Assembly (NCBI GenBank): GCA_030065855.1
Contig: JASJCT010000026.1
Coordinates: 1-52,995, forward strand
Reading direction: 5' to 3'
Length of the DNA: 52,995 bases
Source: Myxococcota bacterium
GTDB taxonomy: Bacteria > Myxococcota_A > Polyangia > JAAYKL01
The notes under the pieces were generated by a model. It worked only from the letters and a program-made list of their open reading frames with translations, was not told the DNA's origin and made no database searches. How positions within the stretch are numbered: position 1 is the stretch's first letter; each line of letters opens with the position of its first letter. A program made the position numbers and the translations under genes. This document shows positions 24,939-33,511 of the stretch, in pieces.

Positions 24939-26516
24939 ATGCCAACCATGGAAACTGTTCAAGACAACGGGGGGCAAGTAAAAAGCCCGAAAAAAGACGC
25001 CTACGAGGAAATAGTACGCCTTTTGGAGGCGGCAAAACAGGGGGACTTCGATGCGAGGGCCAACCCCACTGGTGCCACATCGAAAAACCAAAAAATACTC
25101 ATTGCTGTCAACAAATTGCTAGATCTCCATTCTATGGTCCGCGGGGAGTCACCGCAGGCATCCCAGAAGACAAGTGAGCGTGACTTGCTCTCTGCTTCTC
25201 AATACGACCTGATACATGAAGAAGTACAGTCCCTGCTAGAACTGCTTCAACAGATGGCTGATGGTGATCTGCAAGTTCATTACACTGTGACAGAAGAGGT
25301 TCGGTCAATTGAGGGCATGGGAGATGATTTTCAAAAATTAGAAGCTGCTTTCAATTCCACAGTTCAAAAGCTCGCTCCTCTCATCGGACAATTCAAGAGC
25401 GATGCACTGACGTTTGAGACTGCAACGGAAACGCTGGTGGGCATTACATCACAGCTCAAGAAAGATTCTGAGACCATGACCGGAATCTCCCAAAAATCGA
25501 GCGATGCATCCAATAGATCAAACGAACTGGTAACCCATCTATCCGAAAGTATCGCCGACATCAGCAGCCAGTCCGATGTCATCGCGGCCACGTCTGAAAA
25601 AATGCCTACGACATTGGCTGCAATGGAGGCTGCGTCTGATGAAATCTCAACAACCATGAACAACATCGCCAGTTCAACCGAGCAGATGGTCTCCTCGGTC
25701 AGTGGTGTGGCCGCCTCTATTGAAGAGATGTCTGCATCGCTAAACGAGGTGTCGAGAAACTCGGCAGAAGCAGCGACCATTGCGACTGAGGCCACCAGCG
25801 CAGCAACAGAGACCCGAACCACCATGGATAAGCTCGGTAAATCGGCAAAAGCAATCGGGAAAGTCGTGGAAATGATTAAAGGCATTGCTTCTCAGACCAA
25901 TCTACTCGCTCTCAACGCCACCATCGAAGCAGCGTCCGCTGGCGATGCGGGCAAGGGATTTGCGGTTGTCGCCAATGAAGTCAAAGAACTCGCAAAGCAA
26001 ACCGCCTCTGCTACTGAAAATATCCGGGATCAGGTTGAGGAAATGCAGGAAAATACAGACCAAGCAGTCACTGCCATTAAGGATATCGGCGATAGAATCG
26101 CTGAAATCAATTCGATCTCTGGCGTCATTGCCGCAGCTGTAGAAGAACAAACCGCAACCACAAACGAAATATCTCGTAATTTCTCCAAGACCGCTGACGG
26201 CGTAAGGGAAGTCTCAAGCAATGTTCAGCAAGCCGCCGCCACCTCAATGGAAGTATCAAAGAGCGTGCAGGGAACCGCATCAAGCGTGTCAGACATTGCA
26301 AAAAGTATAAACAAGGTGGCCAAAAAGACCACGGCAATCGATGAAATGTCCAACGCTGTAACATCTATCGTTCAGGAAATGAGTGAGCATGTGTCAAAGC
26401 TAAACCAGTCCACTGAATCCACCCGCGAAAGTGCAAACGAGATTGATCAATGCGTTGAATTGTATGAGGAACTCGGCAAGGCATTACTCGATTCGCTGCA
26501 GCCATTCAAAGTATGA
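24939..26516 (+). CDS. Soluble chemoreceptor (methyl-accepting protein) without ligand domain
   Basis: A cytoplasmic receptor of 525 residues. No transmembrane segment is present. Residues 1-145 hold two helical HAMP-like pieces ([12 protein letters not shown] and [13 protein letters not shown]), which suggests a short poly-HAMP relay. Residues about 150-510 form the long signalling coiled coil, with the conserved tip [17 protein letters not shown] near 312-328 and [15 protein letters not shown]. No PAS, GAF, Cache, haem or Fe-S motif is visible. It has GGAGG seven bases before the ATG. cheB overlaps its stop. Thus the signal must enter through the HAMP-like section, through a partner, or through redox/pH-sensitive packing; this is inference. 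Confidence 0.9.
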   Translation: MPTMETVQDNGGQVKSPKKDAYEEIVRLLEAAKQGDFDARANPTGATSKNQKILIAVNKLLDLHSMVRGESPQASQKTSERDLLSASQYDLIHEEVQSLLELLQQMADGDLQVHYTVTEEVRSIEGMGDDFQKLEAAFNSTVQKLAPLIGQFKSDALTFETATETLVGITSQLKKDSETMTGISQKSSDASNRSNELVTHLSESIADISSQSDVIAATSEKMPTTLAAMEAASDEISTTMNNIASSTEQMVSSVSGVAASIEEMSASLNEVSRNSAEAATIATEATSAATETRTTMDKLGKSAKAIGKVVEMIKGIASQTNLLALNATIEAASAGDAGKGFAVVANEVKELAKQTASATENIRDQVEEMQENTDQAVTAIKDIGDRIAEINSISGVIAAAVEEQTATTNEISRNFSKTADGVREVSSNVQQAAATSMEVSKSVQGTASSVSDIAKSINKVAKKTTAIDEMSNAVTSIVQEMSEHVSKLNQSTESTRESANEIDQCVELYEELGKALLDSLQPFKV

Positions 26517-27640
26517 GAAATGAACTGCCAGTAAAAGCCGACAGCAAAACCTCTCATCTCTCAGTATTGGTGGTGGACGACACAGCGATTTATCGGAGTG
26601 TGTTAAAAGACGCTATTCAAAATATTCAATGTGCCCGATTTGCTGATTCAGCGGCAAACGGAAAAATAGCCCTTGATAAAATGAGTCACACTGCGGTTGA
26701 TTTTGTTCTCTTGGACATGGAAATGCCTGAGATGAACGGTATTGAAACGCTCGATAAAATTCAAGAGCACTATCCCGAGGTCGGCGTGGTGATGGTCAGT
26801 GGGGAGAATCAGGCGTCTGCCAGCGATACGATTGAAGCGCTGAACCGGGGTGCCCTTGACTTTGTAGCAAAACCAGATTGCGCAACGCCTGAGGAGAATC
26901 ACGCCTTTTTAGTAAAGCAGCTCGGCAGAATTATGCAGAGCTATATGATTAGCAGAAACCTTCGGGCTGCTGAACAACTAAGGGTCCGGCCACTCACACC
27001 GATTCCGTCCAGTGCTATCTTACCAGCCTTAAAATTTGATATGTTGGTGATTGGCATCTCCACTGGGGGTCCAAAAGCCCTCATGGAACTACTCCCTAAG
27101 CTACCTGCAGATCTAGGCGTACCTGTGCTTATTGTACAACACATGCCGCCCGTCTTCACTGCTTCATTAGCTGAAAGTCTAAACAACAGATCAGCGCTAA
27201 CGATCCGAGAGGCTTGTGAAGGTCAGGAAATAGAACCAGGCACAGTTTTAATAGCACCGGGCGACAGACACATGATTATCCAAAAGGCATCAGGTGGGCA
27301 TGAAAAGTATCGGGTCGGCCTCAACAACGGGCCTCCAGAAAACAGTTGTCGCCCGTCTGTCGATGTTCTTTTTAGATCTGTTGCCGAAGTACACGGCCGC
27401 AACACCCTGGCAGTCATCATGACCGGAATGGGGGAGGACGGTCTTCGCGGTGTCAGATTCCTAAAAGAACGCGGCAGCACGTATTGTCTGACACAGAGTA
27501 TGCAAACCTGCGTTATCTACGGCATGCCAAAAGCAGTCGTTGATGCCAAACTTTCAGATGAAACCGTATCCCTGCAACGGCTCGCACCCCGCATTGTCAG
27601 CATTATCAAACGCAAGGCAGAGGTACAGGATACTGCTTAG
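26513..27640 (+). CDS. cheB: Chemotaxis methylesterase CheB
   Basis: Receiver plus methylesterase (375 residues) that removes methyl groups from the receptor. The phosphorylation site is Asp68 in [11 protein letters not shown]. The catalytic triad is intact: Ser183 in [10 protein letters not shown], His210 in VQHMPP and Asp309 in [11 protein letters not shown]. Starts at an ATGA overlap with the receptor gene. Its stop codon overlaps, tail to tail, the stop of the hydrogenase protease gene on the other strand (27637-27640). Its partner CheR is probably the copy at 41891-42748, on the other flank of the hydrogenase genes. Confidence 0.93.
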   Translation: MRNELPVKADSKTSHLSVLVVDDTAIYRSVLKDAIQNIQCARFADSAANGKIALDKMSHTAVDFVLLDMEMPEMNGIETLDKIQEHYPEVGVVMVSGENQASASDTIEALNRGALDFVAKPDCATPEENHAFLVKQLGRIMQSYMISRNLRAAEQLRVRPLTPIPSSAILPALKFDMLVIGISTGGPKALMELLPKLPADLGVPVLIVQHMPPVFTASLAESLNNRSALTIREACEGQEIEPGTVLIAPGDRHMIIQKASGGHEKYRVGLNNGPPENSCRPSVDVLFRSVAEVHGRNTLAVIMTGMGEDGLRGVRFLKERGSTYCLTQSMQTCVIYGMPKAVVDAKLSDETVSLQRLAPRIVSIIKRKAEVQDTA

Positions 27641-28194
27641 CCGCATGCCTGAACGCGAAGATATTCCCTTACTATCTCACAAGTCCTGTCCGCGGCCTCG
27701 TTACCAGCCTGTGCCACTTCCTCGGTTAATGAACTACCAAAAACCATACATTGTTCGCCAACATCGATAACAACAGCGCAAATGAGCCGTGGCGTGTGGT
27801 ACCCGAGCCTTTTGGATAGTGTAAGGGCCGTGGGTAGACTGATCAGATGGGCAGAATCGACCGATAGAGCACCGATGAGGTCTTCCTCGTAGAGGATCCT
27901 GACTCTACCGGGTTTTGAACTCGGCGAGAAGTACGAGTCCACAACAATTAGGTCATCGTACCCTTCAAGCTCATAGATGAGATCCAAACCGCCGGTCCGG
28001 AGGGATAAAAATGTTATTTCTTGTTGATTATTAATATTCTGAAGCCGGTGCTTAACTCGCTCGAGTACAGTCAGGCCAATGGCGTCATCGCAGCGGATCT
28101 CGTTTCCCATACCAAGCACCAAAAGCCCGCCGCATGCGTCCCTGCCGCCCCTTGTACCCCCGGTCGGGACGCCTTTTAGACATCCATTGGTCAC
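27637..28194 (-). CDS. Hydrogenase maturation protease
   Basis: A HyaD/HybD-type endopeptidase of 185 residues that trims the C-terminus of the [NiFe] large subunit after nickel insertion. Shows the family pattern LVLGMGNEIRCDDAIG (first Asp/Glu nickel ligand region, about 26-41), DDLIVVDSYF and the late Cys/His region. The first 20 residues (Gly/Arg-rich) do not look like the family and may mean a wrong or alternative start; the GTG at 28194 is six bases after the TusA stop with no good ribosome site. Its substrate is almost certainly the large subunit encoded two genes upstream, which has a matching cleavable tail. Confidence 0.88.
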   Translation of the reverse strand: MTNGCLKGVPTGGTRGGRDACGGLLVLGMGNEIRCDDAIGLTVLERVKHRLQNINNQQEITFLSLRTGGLDLIYELEGYDDLIVVDSYFSPSSKPGRVRILYEEDLIGALSVDSAHLISLPTALTLSKRLGYHTPRLICAVVIDVGEQCMVFGSSLTEEVAQAGNEAADRTCEIVREYLRVQACG

Positions 28195-28199
28195 GCGGA

Positions 28200-28424
28200 T
28201 CAGAGTTGAACCTGCGCCTTGAACTTACCACCTCCCGTATCATTACAGGAGATCAATACTTTTCCCTGTTTCTCACACCACTTTTTGACATCGTCTGGAA
28301 ACTGGGGACAATCGGCAAGTACTTCTAGAAGGGTACCAGCTGCGAATTTGCGACAAACAATCGCCATTTTCAAGACGGGTTGCGGACACTTCATGCCATT
28401 ACAGTCGAGTTTTTCTGTGGCCAT
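28200..28424 (-). CDS. TusA/SirA-family sulfur carrier-like protein
   Basis: A 74-residue protein with the CPxP active-site motif in GMKCPQPVLKM (Cys13), as in TusA, which carries persulfide sulfur, and two more Cys (in ADCPQF and KKWCEK) beyond the usual. ATG follows the large-subunit stop with no gap, and its AGGAGG lies within the last codons of that gene, so expression is locked to the hydrogenase. TusA-like proteins next to HdrA-type genes are known from sulfur-oxidising sHdr systems; here it sits inside a [NiFe] hydrogenase operon. A role in sulfur delivery, or in handling nickel/selenium, is open. Confidence 0.85.
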   Translation of the reverse strand: MATEKLDCNGMKCPQPVLKMAIVCRKFAAGTLLEVLADCPQFPDDVKKWCEKQGKVLISCNDTGGGKFKAQVQL

Positions 28425-29891
28425 CTACTTCCTCCTACGAATTGTCTCAATGATTTTTCCTTCAGGATTGATTAGATCAACCGACATGGGCATCTGGCCT
28501 GGCAAAGCGTGTGTCGCGCAAGAAAGGCATGGATCATACGCGCGAAACGCCATCTCAACCATATTTAAAAGGCCATCATCCACTTGACCATTTTTGATCA
28601 GGTTTTTTGCGGCGCGTTCAATGGACATGCTAATTGCAGCCGAATTCCCCAACGTCGCCACGATTAGATTACAACCTGTCATGACGCCGCGCTCATCTGT
28701 TTCGTAGTGATGGATCAGCGTTCCCCGGGGCGCCTCTACGATACCCACCCCCTCTTTGGGTGTAGCAAAGTCCATATTTCGAATGTCTTTGGACGTGAGC
28801 TCATCCATTTCAGAAAGTTCTACGATGTGTTCAGCCGCATAAAGCAGCTCAATGAGCCTGGCCCAATGGTTGGCCAATGTGTGATGAACGACCTTATTCC
28901 CGCCAAAGGTCTCGTACATTTTCTCATATTCTGCCTGAGCCAGTGGCGTGGCCATGCCGTCTGATGCATTGAGCCTGGCCAGTGGTGCCACGCGATAAAC
29001 CCCGCTATCAACCCCATCCACAAACCCCTTCCATCCGGGATCTCTCAGGTAGGGGAATTTAATATAGGTCCAATCCTCAACGTGTTCGGCTATGTTTTTT
29101 GCATAGTCAGAAGGTGCGAATTTAACCCTCTCATTGCCAGTTGGATCCACAACGCGCACGTCGCCGTCGTACAAGTTGACCTTGTTATGCGCATCCACCA
29201 GCCCCATGTAGTTCGTCTCGTGGTAGTACACATCCCCGGTGATGATATCGAGATAATCCTTGTTACTGAGCACGATGTCTGAAAAGAGCTTCAGCGTAAA
29301 CTTGGCAAATTCTATCGAGTCCTTGCCGAGTTGGGCGATATTGGCCCGCTCTGCCTCTGGAATCGCTTTGGCCACCCCCCCTGGGAGGCCGAGAACCGGG
29401 TGAATGGGCTTACCGGCACACAGGGTCATCAGTTCCCGAAGCCTGCGTCGAATCTCAATGACCTGCCCGCCAACTTCGAGTCCAACTTTGCCGATCACAC
29501 CGAGAATGTTTCTCTCTGCAGCTGATGCAGTGGGCCCCATGACAAAATCCGGTCCTGCCAACACATAGAAGTGCAACGTGTGATCCTCTACAAAAAACGC
29601 GCTGTTGACCAAATCCCGAACTGCCCGGGCTGCTGGGGTGGGTGCGACCTTGTAAAGATCGTCGAGCGCCTTTGTACCAGCCATATGGTGTGCTGTTGGG
29701 CATACACCACAGATACGCGATGTTATCTGGGGCATCTCCTCGGCCGGCCTGCCCACTGCGAATGACTCGAATCCGCGGAGCTCTGGCACCTGGAAGACCG
29801 CCTTGTCCACGTTACCGTCATCGTTTAGAAAAATGCTGATTTTTCCATGCCCCTCGAGCCGAGTAATTGGATCTATGGTAATGACCGTCAT
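28425..29891 (-). CDS. mvhA: [NiFe] hydrogenase large subunit, Mvh-like (group 3)
   Basis: Carries the nickel-iron active site (488 residues). The N-terminal cysteine pair is Cys61 and Cys64 in RICGVCPTAHH; the C-terminal pair is Cys455 and Cys458 in DPCLSCATH, after which a 27-residue tail (462-488) awaits removal by the protease encoded downstream. Sequence and partner genes point to the cytoplasmic methyl-viologen-reducing type (3c), which feeds electrons to MvhD and HdrA. ATG 29891 has AAGGAG at proper distance. A longer in-frame reading upstream would only use out-of-frame small-subunit sequence. The gene lies five bases after the small-subunit stop. Confidence 0.94.
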   Translation of the reverse strand: MTVITIDPITRLEGHGKISIFLNDDGNVDKAVFQVPELRGFESFAVGRPAEEMPQITSRICGVCPTAHHMAGTKALDDLYKVAPTPAARAVRDLVNSAFFVEDHTLHFYVLAGPDFVMGPTASAAERNILGVIGKVGLEVGGQVIEIRRRLRELMTLCAGKPIHPVLGLPGGVAKAIPEAERANIAQLGKDSIEFAKFTLKLFSDIVLSNKDYLDIITGDVYYHETNYMGLVDAHNKVNLYDGDVRVVDPTGNERVKFAPSDYAKNIAEHVEDWTYIKFPYLRDPGWKGFVDGVDSGVYRVAPLARLNASDGMATPLAQAEYEKMYETFGGNKVVHHTLANHWARLIELLYAAEHIVELSEMDELTSKDIRNMDFATPKEGVGIVEAPRGTLIHHYETDERGVMTGCNLIVATLGNSAAISMSIERAAKNLIKNGQVDDGLLNMVEMAFRAYDPCLSCATHALPGQMPMSVDLINPEGKIIETIRRRK

Positions 29892-29896
29892 ATGAA

Positions 29897-30871
29897 TCAC
29901 TCCTTGGTTACTTTCATGGCCAATGTCGAAGCTGGAACCGCATACCGATAAAACGTACCAGCCGGATCTGTGATCTGCTCTGCCAACGCCACAGATTCGT
30001 CTTTCGTCTTGGCGTCGAACAGAGAGGAAATCGCAGCCAGTAGTTTGGCGCCCTGATCTGTTACCCCTGAAGGGGGGCCATAGCACCCTGTGCAGGGCAT
30101 ATTGCCGTTGATACACGCTTCGTTGCAGCCACCTCTCGTGGCAGGTCCACAACAAATGATGCCCTGCTCTAAAAAACACACGTTTGGATCGGCTTGGATT
30201 TGATGGGGTCGATAGATCTTCGAGATCCGCTTCCTGGGATCTTTGGTTTTGCGACGTTCGCAACTGTCGCAAAGGGCTTTATCCGACGCCAGCACGGCTC
30301 CCTTTTCAGGCAACTCGCCGGTCAAAATGGCATTCACTGCGTCAGCGATACCGTCCGGCATAGGCGGACACCCAGGTAGGTAGTAATCGACATCAATGAC
30401 TTGATCCAGGGTATGCACCTGAGCCCAAAACGCCGGGAGTGTGACGTCAACACCTAGTGCATTACTGGTTAACGATGGCTCAAGGGATGCGGCATTCTCT
30501 ACAGTGGGAGAATCGTGATACGAGCGATTCATAATCTCGCCACGACTGGTAAGGTTAGCGAGCCCGGGGATACCACCCATGTGGGAACAGCTGCCAAAGG
30601 CAACCACCAACCCGGATTTTTCTCGCAGCAACTCGGAGACGTGTGCTTGCTCATCGGTTCTGATGGCGCCGTTTATGAAACTGACCGCAATTTCATTCTC
30701 TTTCATCGCCTCGATGTGATGGTATTTAAAGTCGAGGGCGACCGGCCAGAGCACGATTTCAACTGCCTCGGCCACGTTGAGGAGCGCTGCGTTGAGATCG
30801 ACAATCGCCTCTTCGCAGCCACCACACGAAGCACACCAGTAAAACGCCACTTTTGGTTTTGTCGTTGTCAT
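29897..30871 (-). CDS. mvhG: [NiFe] hydrogenase small subunit, Mvh-like
   Basis: Iron-sulfur subunit (324 residues) that passes electrons from the active site. No Tat signal is present, so the enzyme is cytoplasmic. Cys clusters: WCASCGGCEEAI (proximal cluster, about 13-24), GSCSHMGG, PGCPPMPDG, CDSCERRKTK, IICCGPATRGGC and CTGCYGPPSG, consistent with three Fe-S clusters as in group 3 small subunits. The ATG overlaps the mvhD stop (ATGA). Its partner mvhA follows after five bases. Confidence 0.93.
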   Translation of the reverse strand: MTTTKPKVAFYWCASCGGCEEAIVDLNAALLNVAEAVEIVLWPVALDFKYHHIEAMKENEIAVSFINGAIRTDEQAHVSELLREKSGLVVAFGSCSHMGGIPGLANLTSRGEIMNRSYHDSPTVENAASLEPSLTSNALGVDVTLPAFWAQVHTLDQVIDVDYYLPGCPPMPDGIADAVNAILTGELPEKGAVLASDKALCDSCERRKTKDPRKRISKIYRPHQIQADPNVCFLEQGIICCGPATRGGCNEACINGNMPCTGCYGPPSGVTDQGAKLLAAISSLFDAKTKDESVALAEQITDPAGTFYRYAVPASTLAMKVTKE

Positions 30872-31296
30872 GATGCCATCTCCCTTGGTGTGTGGGCATG
30901 CAACTCGAGTGGTCCGAGCGCTGCAACGGCGTTGTACATATCAGATACAACCCTGCTAAACCGCTCTCCTTCTCCGGCTGAGACCCAGTCGAGGCGAAAC
31001 CTTTCTTTTTCAATACCGAATTGCCCGAGCATCGACGCGAGTACCGCAGCCCTATTCTGCGCTGCGTAATTGCCGTCCTTGTAGTGGCAGTCGCCGGGAT
31101 GACAGCCCAGAACGAGTACGCCGTCAGCACCCTCGCGAAATGCCTTTACAACCATCTGAGGATCCACCCGTCCGGAGCACATCACTCTTACGAGCCTAAC
31201 TCCTGGAGGATAGGCCAATTTCAAACCGCCAGCTTTGTCCGCACCGCCGTATGAACACCAATTGCATACAAAGGTCAGGACTTTGACATCAGACAT
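30868..31296 (-). CDS. mvhD: Electron-transfer subunit MvhD
   Basis: A [2Fe-2S] protein of 142 residues that links Mvh hydrogenase to HdrA. It has CNWCSYGGADKAG (about 11-23), VMCSGRVDP and GCHPGDCHYKDGNY, the cysteine pattern of MvhD, followed by an alpha-helical tail. The start overlaps the hdrA stop by eight bases. In methanogens the Mvh-HdrABC complex bifurcates electrons from hydrogen to ferredoxin and the disulfide; here HdrB and HdrC are not in the window. Confidence 0.92.
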   Translation of the reverse strand: MSDVKVLTFVCNWCSYGGADKAGGLKLAYPPGVRLVRVMCSGRVDPQMVVKAFREGADGVLVLGCHPGDCHYKDGNYAAQNRAAVLASMLGQFGIEKERFRLDWVSAGEGERFSRVVSDMYNAVAALGPLELHAHTPREMAS

Positions 31297-33256
31297 TGAG
31301 CACCTCCTCGATTTCGGCGCCTATTTGCTTGTCAGTGAATTTGCGCGCTTCGGCTGCACCACTGGCACAAGCCGCGACACAGGTGCCGCAGCCGTGGCAG
31401 ATAACTTCATTTACCTGAACAACATCTTTGTATTCATCGTAAACACATGCCTTGTAGGGACAGACAGAAACGCAAACAAGACAATTGCTGCAAAACGCTT
31501 CATCTGTATGGGCGGTGATGACTTCCAGCGACAGCTTCTTTCCCGGCTGCACCCGCGCCATGGCCATTCCCGAAGCTGCTTTGGCCTGAGCAATGCTGTC
31601 AGATATTCCCTTTGGACCACTGACACAGCCAGCTAAAAAGATACCGTCGAAGCTGCTCTGGGTGGGTCGGAGCAGGGGATGATCTGGGGCGGCAAATCCA
31701 GCGTCATCGGTATTGAGCTGCATGATCTCGATCATCTCGTTCGTGCCTGCGCTAGGTTGCATGCCGGTCACAAGGACAACCATGTCTGCGCTTATTGACT
31801 GACGCTTCCCAGCCGCATCTTCATAAGCGACACCAATGCCGTCACCAGTGCCTTTAACTTCTACTGATTCGGGGTCACTGATTCGAATGAATTCGGCCCC
31901 GTGTTTCTCAGCTTTGTGCAAGAGCTGCGCACCCAACCAATCCTTGGACACGAGGTCGGTATGTAGGTGAACAACAGTTGGTGCCTTTGCAGCTTCCTCT
32001 CCGTTCTCTTCTTTATGTTGGGTCACAAGGCCTACTTTGAGTGCGGCTTGGCAGCACATACCAGAACAGTACGCGAGCTCCTTACGCCCGACACAGTGCA
32101 CCACAGCAATGCGCTCTGGCGGCTCACCGTTTGCCTTTAAGATTTTACCGCCAGTGGGACCGTGGTTACTCCCCAATCGCTCAAACTGCTCCAGGGTGTA
32201 GACGTCCTTAAGTTTTCCAAACCCTAGCTTTTCATTGCCAGATGGGTTGAACGTCGAGAACCCAGTGGCGAGTACCGCTGCGCCAACCGTGAGTTCATGT
32301 TCCTCGTCCTCCTGGTCGAAGTTGACACATTCCATAGGGCAGGCATCTGCGCACGCAGTGCATGCTTCTCCTTTTGAGCGCAGGCAAGCTTCCCTGTCGA
32401 TGGTCGCACAGTTCGGGAGGGAACCGGGAAATGGAATATAGATGGCCTTTCGGTCTCCTAGCCCGTGCTGGATCTCACTGGGAACCGAAACCGGGCAGGC
32501 TTGAATGCATTCATCGCACCCGATGCAAAGATCTTCATCCACCTGACGGGCTTTCTTGTTTATCTTTACTTCGAAGTTGCCGAGGTAGCCCAATACCTCT
32601 GTTACCCGGGAGTTCGTCATGAGGGTAATGTTGCTGTTCTCGCCGAGCTCGTCGATACGGGGGGAGAGCATACACGGTGCGCACTCCATATTGGGCGCCA
32701 CTTCTTCGAACTCTGGGGCTACACCTCCTACTGAGGGACTGGCCTCGACAAGTGTCACCTTCCTACCTGCCTGGGCAGCCAGTAGCGCCGCTTCCATACC
32801 AGCAACCCCGCCTCCGACCACGAGCAGATTCGCATTACACTCAATCTCCTTTTCCTCGAGCTTTTCATGGAACCGAACGCGTTCAATTGCCGCTTTCACC
32901 ATGGCCAGAGATTTCTTCTGCGCCTGTTGAGAATCCGCGGTAACCCACGTGCAATGCTCCCGGATATTGGCCATTTGAAGCAGGTGCTTATTGACACCCA
33001 CACTTTCTATAACTTTCTGAAAGCCAGCTTCGTGGTCTTTGGGTGAACATGCAGCTATCACAACGTGAGTGGCATCCTGCTCAGTGATTTTTTCAGCCAG
33101 AAATTTCTTCCCATCAGGAGAGCAGAGCAGATCGTGCCCTGCCACGAAAGAGATGTCGGCTTCTTCACCCACCTGGTTCGATAGCGCGTCGACATCGATC
33201 ACACCCGCGATGTTATCTCCACATCGGCAGACGAAGAGCCCGATTTTTTCTTTCAT
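31289..33256 (-). CDS. hdrA: HdrA-like flavoprotein (heterodisulfide reductase subunit A)
   Basis: The FAD- and Fe-S-containing core (655 residues) of an electron-bifurcating or -confurcating complex. Residues 1-135 form an N-terminal domain with several Cys. The FAD-binding site is VVGGGVAGMEAALLAAQAG (about 146-164). A ferredoxin insert near 240-330 has CIGCDECIQACP and CTACADACP. The C-terminal 4Fe-4S pair is CSNCLVCVSVCP and CHGCGTCVAACASG. The gene is first in its operon, with GGGGGG upstream of the ATG. Without HdrB/HdrC alongside, the second electron acceptor is unknown; candidates include a distant HdrBC, the TusA-like protein, or ferredoxin. Confidence 0.92.
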   Translation of the reverse strand: MKEKIGLFVCRCGDNIAGVIDVDALSNQVGEEADISFVAGHDLLCSPDGKKFLAEKITEQDATHVVIAACSPKDHEAGFQKVIESVGVNKHLLQMANIREHCTWVTADSQQAQKKSLAMVKAAIERVRFHEKLEEKEIECNANLLVVGGGVAGMEAALLAAQAGRKVTLVEASPSVGGVAPEFEEVAPNMECAPCMLSPRIDELGENSNITLMTNSRVTEVLGYLGNFEVKINKKARQVDEDLCIGCDECIQACPVSVPSEIQHGLGDRKAIYIPFPGSLPNCATIDREACLRSKGEACTACADACPMECVNFDQEDEEHELTVGAAVLATGFSTFNPSGNEKLGFGKLKDVYTLEQFERLGSNHGPTGGKILKANGEPPERIAVVHCVGRKELAYCSGMCCQAALKVGLVTQHKEENGEEAAKAPTVVHLHTDLVSKDWLGAQLLHKAEKHGAEFIRISDPESVEVKGTGDGIGVAYEDAAGKRQSISADMVVLVTGMQPSAGTNEMIEIMQLNTDDAGFAAPDHPLLRPTQSSFDGIFLAGCVSGPKGISDSIAQAKAASGMAMARVQPGKKLSLEVITAHTDEAFCSNCLVCVSVCPYKACVYDEYKDVVQVNEVICHGCGTCVAACASGAAEARKFTDKQIGAEIEEVLNV

Positions 33257-33511
33257 GATGTTTAACCCCCCTGTGAACGCGAAGTTCCTTTGAAGTAGAT
33301 TCTTTTTATTAATCGGAAAGTAGCTGGATTACTTAAGTTAAAATTGAAAAGACAGATACGATCATCGAGCGAGCCCCTTTATTTTGTCTTTTTATAAATA
33401 CATTGCCAAACCTCAGGATGCCTCAACCCCTCAACTTTTCTTTGAATTTGCCGATAAAAACAAATGGAAGAGTGTAAACAGCGCCCCAAGCAGCAGTGGA
33501 ATATTTTTTCG

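Noticed and set aside
25364..25885. 173-codon minus-strand open frame
   Set aside because: Antisense to the receptor coiled coil; its Ser/Ala/Val-rich sequence is a shadow of the heptad-rich frame.
29892..30272. N-terminal extension of the large hydrogenase subunit
   Set aside because: The frame stays open upstream into mvhG, but the sequence there is out-of-frame mvhG; the true ATG at 29891 has AAGGAG.
33257..33511. Sigma54 promoter for the hydrogenase operon
   Set aside because: TTGGCA-like bases occur, but no GG-N10-GC element with proper spacing was found, so no promoter is reported here.
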